This document shows, piece after piece, positions 9,801 to 17,390 of a stretch of DNA of 62,978 bases. The notes beneath the pieces were generated by a model. The model was given only the letters and a program-made list of their open reading frames with translations. It had not been told where the DNA came from and did not search any database. How positions within the stretch are numbered: the stretch's first letter is position 1; each line of letters starts with the position of its first letter. The stretch comes from an uncultured Lewinella sp. Lineage in GTDB: Bacteria; Bacteroidota; Bacteroidia; Chitinophagales; Saprospiraceae. The position numbers were made by a program, and so were the translations under genes. Location of the stretch: contig CAJXPD010000017.1 in the NCBI GenBank assembly GCA_913057785.1, positions 1 through 62,978 on the forward strand, written 5' to 3'.

Positions 9801-9885
9801 CTATTTAAGGGGTTATGAACCGGCTACCAAGTTGAAAGCGTTGTATGACCGTTCACAGGCTCAGCAACAAAAGAACAATCAATAA
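6844..9885 (+). CDS. GT2 - GT-C membrane glycosyltransferase - TPR fusion
   Basis: A 1013-aa fusion. After a very basic start, residues 22-265 form a GT2 domain of the dolichyl-phosphate glucose/mannose synthase type, with IVIVDDGSTDGT (Asp60, Asp61), NVGKGGALKAG and LDADMATQ, which would load a sugar onto a polyprenyl phosphate. Residues about 280-690 are a polytopic GT-C region resembling PMT/ArnT-type transferases, with an acidic GDEE motif in the first external loop, which would use such a lipid-linked sugar outside the membrane. Residues about 820-1005 form TPR repeats. Two methyltransferase genes follow with 9-bp gaps, pointing to synthesis and methylation of a surface glycan. Making donor and using it in one chain is the notable point; the acceptor is unknown. 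Confidence 0.88.
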   Translation: MSKTRQKKVKVPKKRRPDFKGKLSLVIPCFNEKERVSKLIKTLAAFQSEWGGSLDIVIVDDGSTDGTAERAQQLLDKTFTDAKSYQIITLPKNVGKGGALKAGVAAASGDFVLTLDADMATQPQELINWLDTLPNKEFSKNEILIGSREHKDSQVQGTFIRRLAGLIFNFIIQILTNLNLRDTQCGFKLYPQAIAKQLFADLKVQGWAHDVELLGRAKQEGYTITSMPVKWDHQEGSKISLVRDSFAMFAQALRIGFTLFIERFVTEPIQSFGAKEKAAEPKYYRLLFLVSSLVLLVALPMLSFDYGITGDEEVQKIYGEKLLSYYETDGEENSALSYKNLYYYGGLFDYTAAWANKHIGGLDEYEMRHVLNALVGFLLMLFTGLLAKEMTGSWRVGFWALLFMAISPRIFGHSMNNPKDIPFAATYVFSLLYIIRFVKELPRPGARTVLLLIIGLAASINVRVGGILLIAYLGFFVGLRFLLRSELRSKLTHFPTIGRVGALLALIVVGGYFGGMLYWPYGWEAPFKHPFKALGEMSNFSTSIRMLFEGKHMWSDELPWYYIPKWISIASPVFVLLGALAFPLLLLKNYKKTDTWLWLFLLYTLIFPVAYAIVKQSSLYDGMRHFLFVYPVLVVIAATGWQWLSTLLPAKAFQLGTQGVMVVLMAIPLLWMVRNHPYQASYFNPLSGGIQSAYAHYETDYWMNSMKELSQWFVENNEDVKSGKEVTIATTTSQSVGHYMKALAPNVKVIYTRYNDRHKKPADYYFFYSRFVNEGLQKSGAWPPDELVHEITAGGVPIATISKRNTSFDLEGFQLEQSNDIQAALEAYKKEVAANPKNEVAWMGVASTNYRLGNYPAAKEAIDQMLTLSPSHLNHNIWNGLYHKAVGEIEAAKAAFERCIELNYKSNIVYYHLATIYATEQNMGKVLSLLEQFDLHNGNLPQAYDMAIGASNALGEKWKGVYFQSKKAYFLKDYQTSYRLLNQALPYLRGYEPATKLKALYDRSQAQQQKNNQ

Positions 9886-9894
9886 TAGCACTTC

Positions 9895-10638
9895 ATGGAT
9901 ATAAAGGAGCTTAAAAGTGGAGTAGATCCTGAGACGCATTGGTACTATCAGTCGAAAAAGTTGCCGCTCTTATCTTTCTTCGAAAAATTGGCAAAACAAC
10001 AACAGAAGCCTTTAACTGTCATCGATTTCGGTGCCGGCTCCGGTTTTTTTGCCTACGAGTTGCATAGAGCCTTCCCACAATACATCAAGGAAACCCTCCT
10101 AGTTGATATCGAATACACAGATGAGGAATTAGCAGAAACTGCAGGGCAAGCAGTTCGTAAATTGCGCTACATCCCCGAAGGGATTGATGACGCAGTGGTG
10201 ATCATGATGGATGTGTTAGAACATATCGAAAATGACTTAGCGGTACTGGAGGATATTAAGCAACGGACCGGCGATAATATACATTACTTCATTACGGTAC
10301 CAGCCTTTATGAGTGTATGGTCAAGTCATGATGTATACCTTGGCCATTTTCGTAGATATACACTTCCAACCCTAACCAGCTTGCTCAATAACGCTCAATC
10401 CCGAATAGATAGTAAGTACTATATCTATGGCTCTATCTTTCCGCTGGTTTGGTTAATTCGGCGCATCAAGAGAAGTAATACCGAAAATATGGAAGAACCG
10501 ACTTCATCAGACATGAAGCCGATTCCCGGACCCGTGAATGCGCTTTTGAAAGCCTATAATTCCTTCGAAATGAATCTTCGAAAATGGAATCAATGGTTTG
10601 GGTTGACTTGCGTGGCAGAAGGTGTATTAAAGGATTGA
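9895..10638 (+). CDS. SAM-dependent class I methyltransferase
   Basis: A 247-aa soluble protein with a Rossmann methyltransferase motif I, TVIDFGAGSGFF (about residues 41-52), an acidic residue after strand 2 (LLVDIEYTDEE) and a motif-IV-like VVIMMDVLEHIEND (about 101-114). The fold is that of Methyltransf_11/23-type enzymes acting on small molecules, sugars or lipids. It starts 9 bp after the glycosyltransferase fusion and ends 9 bp before a second methyltransferase, so a shared pathway, probably modification of a lipid-linked or surface glycan, is inferred. The substrate is not readable from sequence. Confidence 0.85.
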   Translation: MDIKELKSGVDPETHWYYQSKKLPLLSFFEKLAKQQQKPLTVIDFGAGSGFFAYELHRAFPQYIKETLLVDIEYTDEELAETAGQAVRKLRYIPEGIDDAVVIMMDVLEHIENDLAVLEDIKQRTGDNIHYFITVPAFMSVWSSHDVYLGHFRRYTLPTLTSLLNNAQSRIDSKYYIYGSIFPLVWLIRRIKRSNTENMEEPTSSDMKPIPGPVNALLKAYNSFEMNLRKWNQWFGLTCVAEGVLKD

Positions 10639-10647
10639 TCGAGAAGC

Positions 10648-11460
10648 ATGCAATATAAATTCTTATTTCCCACCTATCGCAACCGCTACTGCTTTATTAG
10701 AGATGCTTTGAAGCAGTATGTAGAAGAACAAGGGCAGTTTGAACGGGGGTTAAATCTTGGGACTGGAGAAGGGGACTACGATGCCATGGTGGCGGCACAT
10801 TGTCATACTTTGATTGGCTGTGATATCAATGAAGATGATTTGGTCTTCGCCAAAGCATTTAATAGAGAGGTCGAAAACCTCTCTTATCAAGTCGAAGATG
10901 CCTTGGCACTAAGCTTTCCCGATAACCATTTTGATCTGATCATTTCCTCAGAGGTTATTGAACATGTCGGTAAACCTGCACAGATGATCGCTGAGATTGG
11001 ACGGGTGCTTAAGCCCGGAGGTCTGGCTTTAATGACTTATCCATCCCTGGAGTTTCCCTTTACCTACGATCCCATCAATCGGATACTGAGCTGGTTTTCC
11101 GATCGGCATATCTCACAGGGTGCTTTTGCTTTTGGGCACGAATACTTGATTTCACCACCAGCCTTTAAGGAGTGGGTGGACGCTGAGGATCTTGTTCTGG
11201 AAAAGCAAAGGAATCTAAGTGGGTACATAGTAGGTGTTTTGGAGATGTATTGGACGGGTTGGGTACAGCAGATTTTTAAAGAAAATGCTGTAAATGTATC
11301 CAAGCAAGAGAAGAAGCGTATGGCCTTAAGACCCTCTAAGAAAGAACCTAAACTCACAGTCGTAACAGATTCGATCTTATCTTTAGATTTCTCTTTGTTT
11401 AAGAATAGTCGCAGAGCTATTGGACAGGGAATTGTATTAAGAAAGCCTATAACTGAATAG
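10648..11460 (+). CDS. SAM-dependent class I methyltransferase
   Basis: A 270-aa protein with motif I GLNLGTGEGDYDAM (about 34-47), an acidic strand-2 end (IGCDINEDD) and the Methyltransf_11 motif LIISSEVIEHVGKPAQMI, followed by GRVLKPGGLALMTYP. The family methylates small metabolites, quinones or sugars. The C-terminal 70 residues are basic and may contact membrane or partner. It is unlike the preceding methyltransferase in detail, so the operon encodes two separate methylation steps rather than a tandem duplicate. Last gene of the probable glycosyltransferase-methyltransferase operon, with acyl-CoA carboxylase starting 21 bp later. Confidence 0.85.
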   Translation: MQYKFLFPTYRNRYCFIRDALKQYVEEQGQFERGLNLGTGEGDYDAMVAAHCHTLIGCDINEDDLVFAKAFNREVENLSYQVEDALALSFPDNHFDLIISSEVIEHVGKPAQMIAEIGRVLKPGGLALMTYPSLEFPFTYDPINRILSWFSDRHISQGAFAFGHEYLISPPAFKEWVDAEDLVLEKQRNLSGYIVGVLEMYWTGWVQQIFKENAVNVSKQEKKRMALRPSKKEPKLTVVTDSILSLDFSLFKNSRRAIGQGIVLRKPITE

Positions 11461-11481
11461 AACCATATTAAACCTAACAGG

Positions 11482-13023
11482 ATGGAAGACAAATTAAAGT
11501 TGTTAGCAGATAAGCAGAGCGAAGCCCGATTAGGGGGAGGAGAAAAAAGAATTGAGAGCCAACATGGCAAAGGCAAATTAACTGCTCGTGAACGATTGCA
11601 TTTTTTGTTGGATGAAGGTTCTTTCGAAGAAATAGGCATGTTGGTTACCCATCGATCTAAGGATTTTGGCATGGAAAAGCAGATCTACCTTGGGGATGGA
11701 GTCGTGACGGGATACGGAACGATCAATGGTCGACTAGTATATGTTTTTGCCCAGGACTTTACGGTTTTTGGGGGCAGTCTCTCCGAAACTCATGCAGAAA
11801 AGATCTGTAAGTTGATGGATCTAGCGGTGCAAAATGGAGTGCCCTTGATTGGGCTCAATGATTCCGGGGGAGCCCGGATTCAAGAAGGGGTAAAATCGCT
11901 AGGTGGCTACGCAGATATCTTCTATCGTAATGTAATGGCTTCCGGAGTAATCCCGCAGATTTCAGCTATCATGGGGCCATGTGCCGGTGGAGCGGTTTAT
12001 TCACCGGCTATGACCGACTTTACGGTAATGGTAGAGAATACTTCTTATATGTTTGTTACTGGGCCTAATGTGGTTAAGACGGTGACAAATGAGGAGGTTA
12101 CGGCCGAGGAATTGGGAGGAGCTTCCACGCATGCTTCAAAATCTGGGGTGACCCACCTGACGGCTGCCAATGATATAGATTGTATTGAGAAAGTTAAGCG
12201 CTTGTTGAGCTATATGCCGCAAAACTGTGAAGAGCAAGCGCCGCTGCTAGATTTTGAACTAGGGGAAGAGTTGCGGGAATCACTGAGAGATATTGTACCG
12301 GCGAATCCACAGCAACCCTATGATATGAGAGAGGTGGTAGCTGGTATTGTGGACGAGGACTCTTTCATGGAGATTCATGAGCAATATGCCGAGAATATTA
12401 TCGTAGGCTTTGCTAGGATCGGCGGACGCAGCATTGGAGTGGTGGGTAACCAACCGATGAGTTTAGCTGGTGTATTGGATGTTGATAGCTCAAAGAAAGG
12501 AGCACGCTTTGTCCGTTTCTGTGATTGCTTCAATATTCCTTTGCTGGTACTAGTGGATGTGCCAGGTTTCCTACCTGGTACCGACCAGGAATGGAATGGC
12601 ATCATTGTGAATGGGGCAAAACTATTATACGCCTTCAGTGAAGCTACAGTACCAAGGGTTACGTTGATCACCCGAAAGGCTTACGGCGGAGCTTATGACG
12701 TAATGAATTCCAAACATATCGGGGCAGACTTCAATTATGCCTGGCCTACAGCAGAGATCGCGGTGATGGGAGCCAAGGGTGCCTCAGAGATAATTTTTAG
12801 AAGAGAAATAGCAGAGGCGGAAGATCCTGTAGCCAAACTTGCAGAAAAGGAGGCAGAGTACAAAGAGAAGTTTGCTCACCCTTATAGAGCTGCTAGCCGT
12901 GGTTTTATTGATGAGGTAATTGATCCCATTCATACCCGCCGTAAGCTCATCAAGGCCTTTACCATGTTACAAAACAAGGTGGTGAAGTTGCCAAAGAAAA
13001 AGCATGGAAATATCCCCCTATAG
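11482..13023 (+). CDS. Acyl-CoA carboxylase (propionyl-CoA type) carboxyltransferase beta subunit
   Basis: This 513-aa protein matches carboxyltransferases of the PccB/MmdA type. It has [18 protein letters not shown] near the N-terminus, then [13 protein letters not shown], the first oxyanion-hole region [13 protein letters not shown] and the second [10 protein letters not shown], ending with a Lys-rich tail. The enzyme transfers carboxyl groups from carboxybiotin to propionyl- or acetyl-CoA. No biotin carboxylase or biotin carrier gene is next to it in the window, so its partner subunits must be encoded elsewhere. The stop codon is inside a perfect palindrome that may terminate transcription. 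Confidence 0.93.
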   Translation: MEDKLKLLADKQSEARLGGGEKRIESQHGKGKLTARERLHFLLDEGSFEEIGMLVTHRSKDFGMEKQIYLGDGVVTGYGTINGRLVYVFAQDFTVFGGSLSETHAEKICKLMDLAVQNGVPLIGLNDSGGARIQEGVKSLGGYADIFYRNVMASGVIPQISAIMGPCAGGAVYSPAMTDFTVMVENTSYMFVTGPNVVKTVTNEEVTAEELGGASTHASKSGVTHLTAANDIDCIEKVKRLLSYMPQNCEEQAPLLDFELGEELRESLRDIVPANPQQPYDMREVVAGIVDEDSFMEIHEQYAENIIVGFARIGGRSIGVVGNQPMSLAGVLDVDSSKKGARFVRFCDCFNIPLLVLVDVPGFLPGTDQEWNGIIVNGAKLLYAFSEATVPRVTLITRKAYGGAYDVMNSKHIGADFNYAWPTAEIAVMGAKGASEIIFRREIAEAEDPVAKLAEKEAEYKEKFAHPYRAASRGFIDEVIDPIHTRRKLIKAFTMLQNKVVKLPKKKHGNIPL

Positions 13024-13029
13024 GGGGAT
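13012..13029 (+). terminator. Palindrome over the carboxylase stop codon, likely terminator
   Basis: ATCCCCCTATAGGGGGAT is an 18-bp perfect palindrome that contains the TAG stop of the carboxylase gene at its centre and is followed by TTTT. A hairpin of this GC content with a short U tract is plausible as a weak intrinsic terminator. The minimal loop would force the central bases open. Confidence 0.5.
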
Positions 13030-13113
13030 TTTGGAGTCAAATACGGGACAAAGAAAAGAAAACACACTTTTCTCACGTTAATCCTGTATTGAATCAATTA
13101 AAGCTTATACTCC

Positions 13114-13926
13114 ATGAAATCCATTGGCTTAAGTTTATTGCTAACCTTAGTTTTTTTTCAAACAAGCCTGGCCCAACAAATCCGATTTAAGTCTGCACAA
13201 CGCGTCACCCAGATTGGAGTGGCCGATCCTAAAATGTTTGATGACCTGATGGTTATGGTTCCAGAAATTGGTAGTCATTCCCGGAATGTCCTAGAACGCC
13301 AAAACCTCAAACCGTTTATGATGCCTGTACGGCAATTGGGTTTTCGAGGAGACGATATGTGCTACACTTTGACGAGCTGTTTAGAATACTATCTCAACCT
13401 TAAGAAGAATTACAAAATCAACCTAAGTCCAGACTATATCTCGCTCAACTTGGCTGCTGCAGGGCGTGCTCCCAGTGCCAAGGATGTACTGAATTTCTTG
13501 GTGAAAGATGGGACGGTCAATGCTGCTATATTACCCTACGATGCGGGAGAAATCACGAATGCGGTATTTGCTACCCAGAAGTATAAGATCAACAACTTTC
13601 TTTTTCTCTTCAATGGTTCTACTCGTACCATGCAGAAGACCTTTGAGACCAAAAAGGCTTTGATCAGAGGTAATCCTGTAATCGTAGAATTGCAGTCGGA
13701 TGATAAAGTGACATCCTTCCGAGAACATGAATGGGGGCCTGGAAGATCAGGTGATTACCGTTACTCTTTCATCGTCGTTGGTTTTGATGAAGTAGCCAAG
13801 ACCTTTGAACTGAGAAGTAATTTTGGAAACGACTGGGCGAATAACGGATACATTCACATTTCCTACGATACCTTTGGACAATTGGCTACCAATGGTTATG
13901 TGATGATTCCAGAGGAATACTATTAA
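13114..13926 (+). CDS. Exported papain-fold (C1-like) protein, probably catalytically dead
   Basis: A 270-aa protein with a signal peptide (cleavage after SLA, about residue 20). The papain-like fold is suggested by DDMCYTLTSC near residues 81-89, aligning Cys83 with the nucleophile region, by SFIVVGFDE (218-226), which matches the strand after the catalytic His, and by NFGNDWANNGYIHIS (236-250), which matches the region after the catalytic Asn. However, the His position is Tyr217 and the Asn position aligns with Ser235, so only the cysteine of the triad remains. It may be a binding or scaffold protein rather than a peptidase. Single gene with its own start 90 bp after the carboxylase. Confidence 0.6.
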   Translation: MKSIGLSLLLTLVFFQTSLAQQIRFKSAQRVTQIGVADPKMFDDLMVMVPEIGSHSRNVLERQNLKPFMMPVRQLGFRGDDMCYTLTSCLEYYLNLKKNYKINLSPDYISLNLAAAGRAPSAKDVLNFLVKDGTVNAAILPYDAGEITNAVFATQKYKINNFLFLFNGSTRTMQKTFETKKALIRGNPVIVELQSDDKVTSFREHEWGPGRSGDYRYSFIVVGFDEVAKTFELRSNFGNDWANNGYIHISYDTFGQLATNGYVMIPEEYY

Positions 13927-14023
13927 ACAAGGTGACAACTGATACCGTCACTATACATAAGACAAAGTTGTAGTTTTGCAGTCAAACAATGGCTGCAAAA
14001 CTGTTACTCATCTACAGAAGATT

Positions 14024-14530
14024 ATGACTCGTATAGGCTTGATCTCAGATACTCATTCCCACTTAGAAGAAAAGGTTTTCGATCATTTTGCGGAATGTGA
14101 TGAGATTTGGCATGCGGGAGATATTGGGGCCATAGAAGTAGCCGATCGTCTGGCAGAATTCAGGCCTTTCCGTGCTGTCTATGGCAATATAGACGCCGCA
14201 GATGTGCGTCGTACCTACCCCTTGGATCTTCATTTTCAGTGTGAGGGGGTTAAGGTTTGGCTAACGCACATTGGCGGTTATCCAGGACGCTATAGGAAAC
14301 GCATCAGAGAACAACTCGCCGACATCAAACCCGATCTTTTTATTTGTGGGCATTCACATATCCTCAAGGTGATGCCAGACCCTAAAAACAATCTACTACA
14401 TATCAATCCAGGTGCTGCCGGTGTGCATGGCTTTCACCAAGTGAAGACCATCATTCGTTTTACCATTGATGGGAAACAGATCAAGGACTTGGAAGTGATT
14501 GAGATGGGTAGGAGAGGGGCTTTGAAGTGA
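14024..14530 (+). CDS. YfcE/MJ0936-type metallophosphoesterase
   Basis: A 168-aa protein with all metal-binding motifs of the small phosphodiesterase family: LISDTHSH, WHAGDIG, VYGNID, LTHIGG, CGHSH and the terminal HINPGAAG. Such enzymes hydrolyse phosphodiesters with Mn2+ and lack a clear physiological substrate. An in-frame ATG exists 48 bp earlier, but the ATG at 14024 places the first catalytic motif (IGLISDTHSH) at the normal distance from the N-terminus, so I choose it. The 3' end abuts a structured leader of the next gene. Confidence 0.9.
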   Translation: MTRIGLISDTHSHLEEKVFDHFAECDEIWHAGDIGAIEVADRLAEFRPFRAVYGNIDAADVRRTYPLDLHFQCEGVKVWLTHIGGYPGRYRKRIREQLADIKPDLFICGHSHILKVMPDPKNNLLHINPGAAGVHGFHQVKTIIRFTIDGKQIKDLEVIEMGRRGALK

Positions 14531-14535
14531 TGCTG

Positions 14536-14618
14536 GCTGGAAACAACTTAAATTTAGATCTGTTTTATACCCACCCTTTATTCATGGCTGCGCATCAATG
14601 GAATAAAGCGTTTCCAGC
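14536..14618 (+). promoter_or_regulatory. Nested inverted repeats forming a structured leader before a start codon
   Basis: GCTGGAAAC (14536-14544) pairs perfectly with GTTTCCAGC (14610-14618). Inside, CTTTATTC (14576-14583) pairs with GAATAAAG (14601-14608), so the two 3' arms are separated by a single base. The outer stem ends 2 nt before the ATG at 14621 of the next gene, exactly over the place where the ribosome would bind. This could be a translational control leader, or an extended terminator for the upstream gene. Confidence 0.4.
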
Positions 14619-14620
14619 TG

Positions 14621-15517
14621 ATGCAGTACTTCTTGCGAATATTACTCCTCATTATTGTCTCCTTCGTATGGGATAACGGATCGGCACAAGACAGTAGATC
14701 AGAACTGCGGATTGAAGGATTTGCTAGATTTCATGCCGCAAGAATACCCCGCCTAAAAGAGGAAGTGAAAAGACAGCGACTGGAAATCGCAAAGTCCTGC
14801 TTTAACCGGATTGTAAAAGAATTTCCAGGACATCAAGACCATTTACTAGAACGCCTGTATTTAGCGCTGATTGAAGAGAAGTTAGGGAACTACAGGCAGG
14901 CCAAGAAGCATTTGCAACATATCATAAGCTCCCCATTCGCAGTTTATCTAGATGTGATCTTTGACTACTTTGAACAAGGTCGGTTGTGGTTTTTGCTAAA
15001 AAAACTGTTCCTTTACGCCAATAATTGCCAATCCTCTACCGATTTTCTACAAGTGTTCAACTGGAAAGATTTTGAGCATTTTTACAGCAGGTGGCCATCC
15101 AGATTTTATCCGGGACCCCTCCATGGAGGTACTATTTGCTTTCTATACGTTTATAGCCATCAGGAGATACGCTCAGATCTTTCACGCATCCACTTTTGTC
15201 GGGGAGATGTGGAGGAAAGCCTTCGCCTTTTACTTGGTGGAGCTGAACTTCATCTAACTTCCTCAAACACAAGGGTAGCCCATATGGATCAAATATTGGA
15301 GCTTGTCTATCACCAATATCCCGTTCAGGATATCCATACTAAGATGGATGAGTTCGTACATGACATCTACTTTGAAGAAGGAACTTGGTTCTTACCCTTC
15401 TTTCAAGCTAGGATAAGACTAGTGGTGGAATCTGGAGGAAACACAATGGAGGAAACTAGAGAAGAGGTGAAAAGGCTAGTTCTTTTCACTGATTTTTATA
15501 AAGCCTTGAATCAGTGA
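14621..15517 (+). CDS. Exported hypothetical protein, 298 aa
   Basis: The protein starts with a signal peptide (MQYFLRILLLIIVSFVWDNG, cleavage near SAQ). The mature part is helical and includes a TPR-like pair around residues 45-90 (HLLERLYLALIEEKLGNYRQAKKHL). No enzymatic motif was recognised. The first ATG is used; it follows directly after a predicted leader hairpin, and no Shine-Dalgarno-like stretch is evident, as is usual in Bacteroidota. Neighbouring genes give no functional hint. Confidence 0.6.
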   Translation: MQYFLRILLLIIVSFVWDNGSAQDSRSELRIEGFARFHAARIPRLKEEVKRQRLEIAKSCFNRIVKEFPGHQDHLLERLYLALIEEKLGNYRQAKKHLQHIISSPFAVYLDVIFDYFEQGRLWFLLKKLFLYANNCQSSTDFLQVFNWKDFEHFYSRWPSRFYPGPLHGGTICFLYVYSHQEIRSDLSRIHFCRGDVEESLRLLLGGAELHLTSSNTRVAHMDQILELVYHQYPVQDIHTKMDEFVHDIYFEEGTWFLPFFQARIRLVVESGGNTMEETREEVKRLVLFTDFYKALNQ

Positions 15518-15613
15518 TCTTCTACGGACTCAATGTTATTTGCTTACTCTAGGCTTTTCTTATCTTGGGCAAAAGACACTAAATATTGCTTTTCTTCTAA
15601 TTAGATCCAACGT

Positions 15614-17161
15614 ATGAAAACTCCTGTTCTCCTCCTTCCTGTTCTTCTCCTATTAGCTGCCTGCGATAACACGATGAGCATCGAAGATGAAGCCCTGGAC
15701 TTTGCTATTTTACCCCAGCCCAAAAGCGTAATTGATCATGGTAAAACGGTGGTTTTATCAGAAGAGAGTGGATTGTATGCAGATGATAAAGAGCTGTACT
15801 TTATGTTCGGAACCTTTATACCGGAGGTGAAGAAACTAACAGGCTTCGAATTGGACATGCCGATACGCTCCGAGGAGCAGAACGACCTCATTTTTTCTAT
15901 TGATTCTAGCATGTCTATGGATGCCTATTCCATTGAGGTAGGTCATCCCACCCAAGTGGTTGCTGGTTCCTATGACGCCTTACTCATGGCTAAGACTACC
16001 TTACTACAACTCTTTGTCAAGGAGGACGACCAACTGAAATTGCCGATGGTGTCTATTTATGATCAACCCGATGTGAAGTATCGGGGCTTATTGGTGGACT
16101 TGGCAAGACAATGGCACAGCTTGGAGACCATTGAAAAGCTGGTTGATCTTGCTGCCTTTTATAAGATCAATTATCTCCAACTTCACTTCACTGACTACCA
16201 ATCTTATACCTTGCCTTCTACAGCCTTTCCAGAATTATCAACCCCAGGCCGACACTACAGTGTTGAAGAATTAAAGGATTTGAATTTCTACGCGGAGCGG
16301 CGAGGTGTGACTATTATTCCAGAAATTGACGTGCCTGGGCATTCTAGTCCCTTTGTTAAGATGTACCCCGAAATCTTCGCCATCCAAGACACGGCTAGTA
16401 ATCCTTGGATCATCAATATGGGGAATGAGGCCGTTTATGAAGCACTGGATCAGATCATTGGGGAGGCGCTGAGCATCTTTAAAACTACGCCCTATTTCCA
16501 TATTGGTGGAGATGAGGCTATCTTCAATAAGGTTATGGACGATCCGAAGGTACAGGCCTATATGCGCGAAAAGGGCCTCGAAGAAGATGTACATGAATTG
16601 TATCGGCACTTTTTAGTCCGCATGAATGAAATTGTAAAAAAGCATGGAAAACAAATGTGCGTTTGGGAGGGCTTTGGCCCGGAGGGAGAGATAGAGATAC
16701 CGAAGGACATCCTTGTTTTTGAATTTGAAACCAATCGCTATTTACCAGATCAATTAATTGAGGATGGATATACCGTTGTAAATACCTCTTGGAAGCCTTT
16801 GTATGTAGTCAACCAAAAGAAATGGGAACCCAAAACCATTTACGAATGGAACATGTGGAGGTGGGAAAATTGGTGGGATAAAGCACCTTCCTTCAAACCG
16901 ATTCAAGTGGATCAGTCTGATCTAGTAATCGGTGCTCAAATGTGCGCATGGGAACAGAAGGAAGAAGTGGAGATCCCTAGCCTCCGCCAGCGTTTGCCAG
17001 CCTTTGTTGAAAGGATCTGGAATACAGAGGAGCAAATATCTTTTGAGGAATGGGAAAGGCGAATCCAGGTTCAAGATGCAAAACTCTCTAAATTAATCAA
17101 TGATACACGCCAAGACAGTCTTTTAGAGGGACACAACTTTACCAAGGATATGCTTAAGTAA
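15614..17161 (+). CDS. GH20 beta-N-acetylhexosaminidase lipoprotein
   Basis: A 515-aa lipoprotein (lipobox LLAAC, Cys17). An N-terminal GH20b-type domain (about 30-145) precedes the (beta/alpha)8 catalytic domain, which opens DVKYRGLLVDLARQWHS. The family signature H-I-G-G-D-E spans His296 to Glu301, where the Asp-Glu pair works by substrate-assisted catalysis with the N-acetyl group. It removes terminal GlcNAc or GalNAc residues from chitin oligomers or glycans, presumably at the cell surface or in the periplasm. It is monocistronic; a 229-bp spacer without recognised signals follows. Confidence 0.93.
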   Translation: MKTPVLLLPVLLLLAACDNTMSIEDEALDFAILPQPKSVIDHGKTVVLSEESGLYADDKELYFMFGTFIPEVKKLTGFELDMPIRSEEQNDLIFSIDSSMSMDAYSIEVGHPTQVVAGSYDALLMAKTTLLQLFVKEDDQLKLPMVSIYDQPDVKYRGLLVDLARQWHSLETIEKLVDLAAFYKINYLQLHFTDYQSYTLPSTAFPELSTPGRHYSVEELKDLNFYAERRGVTIIPEIDVPGHSSPFVKMYPEIFAIQDTASNPWIINMGNEAVYEALDQIIGEALSIFKTTPYFHIGGDEAIFNKVMDDPKVQAYMREKGLEEDVHELYRHFLVRMNEIVKKHGKQMCVWEGFGPEGEIEIPKDILVFEFETNRYLPDQLIEDGYTVVNTSWKPLYVVNQKKWEPKTIYEWNMWRWENWWDKAPSFKPIQVDQSDLVIGAQMCAWEQKEEVEIPSLRQRLPAFVERIWNTEEQISFEEWERRIQVQDAKLSKLINDTRQDSLLEGHNFTKDMLK

Positions 17162-17390
17162 GATATACCTCCATTAAGAAAAGACGGCAAGAGCTCTTTT
17201 TTATACACCAATTTTGATGCCCATCAGCATCTAAGGGGTGTAGATTATAGACAAATAATAAATCAAAATCAATTTACCCTTCTCTTAGTAAGAACGACTA
17301 TCCAATTGTCAATAGTTGAATGCCATCACTATGTCTAATGGTAGCCTTTTCCAGAGTACAAAAGAGGTGAATACTAACACGTAAAATCTG

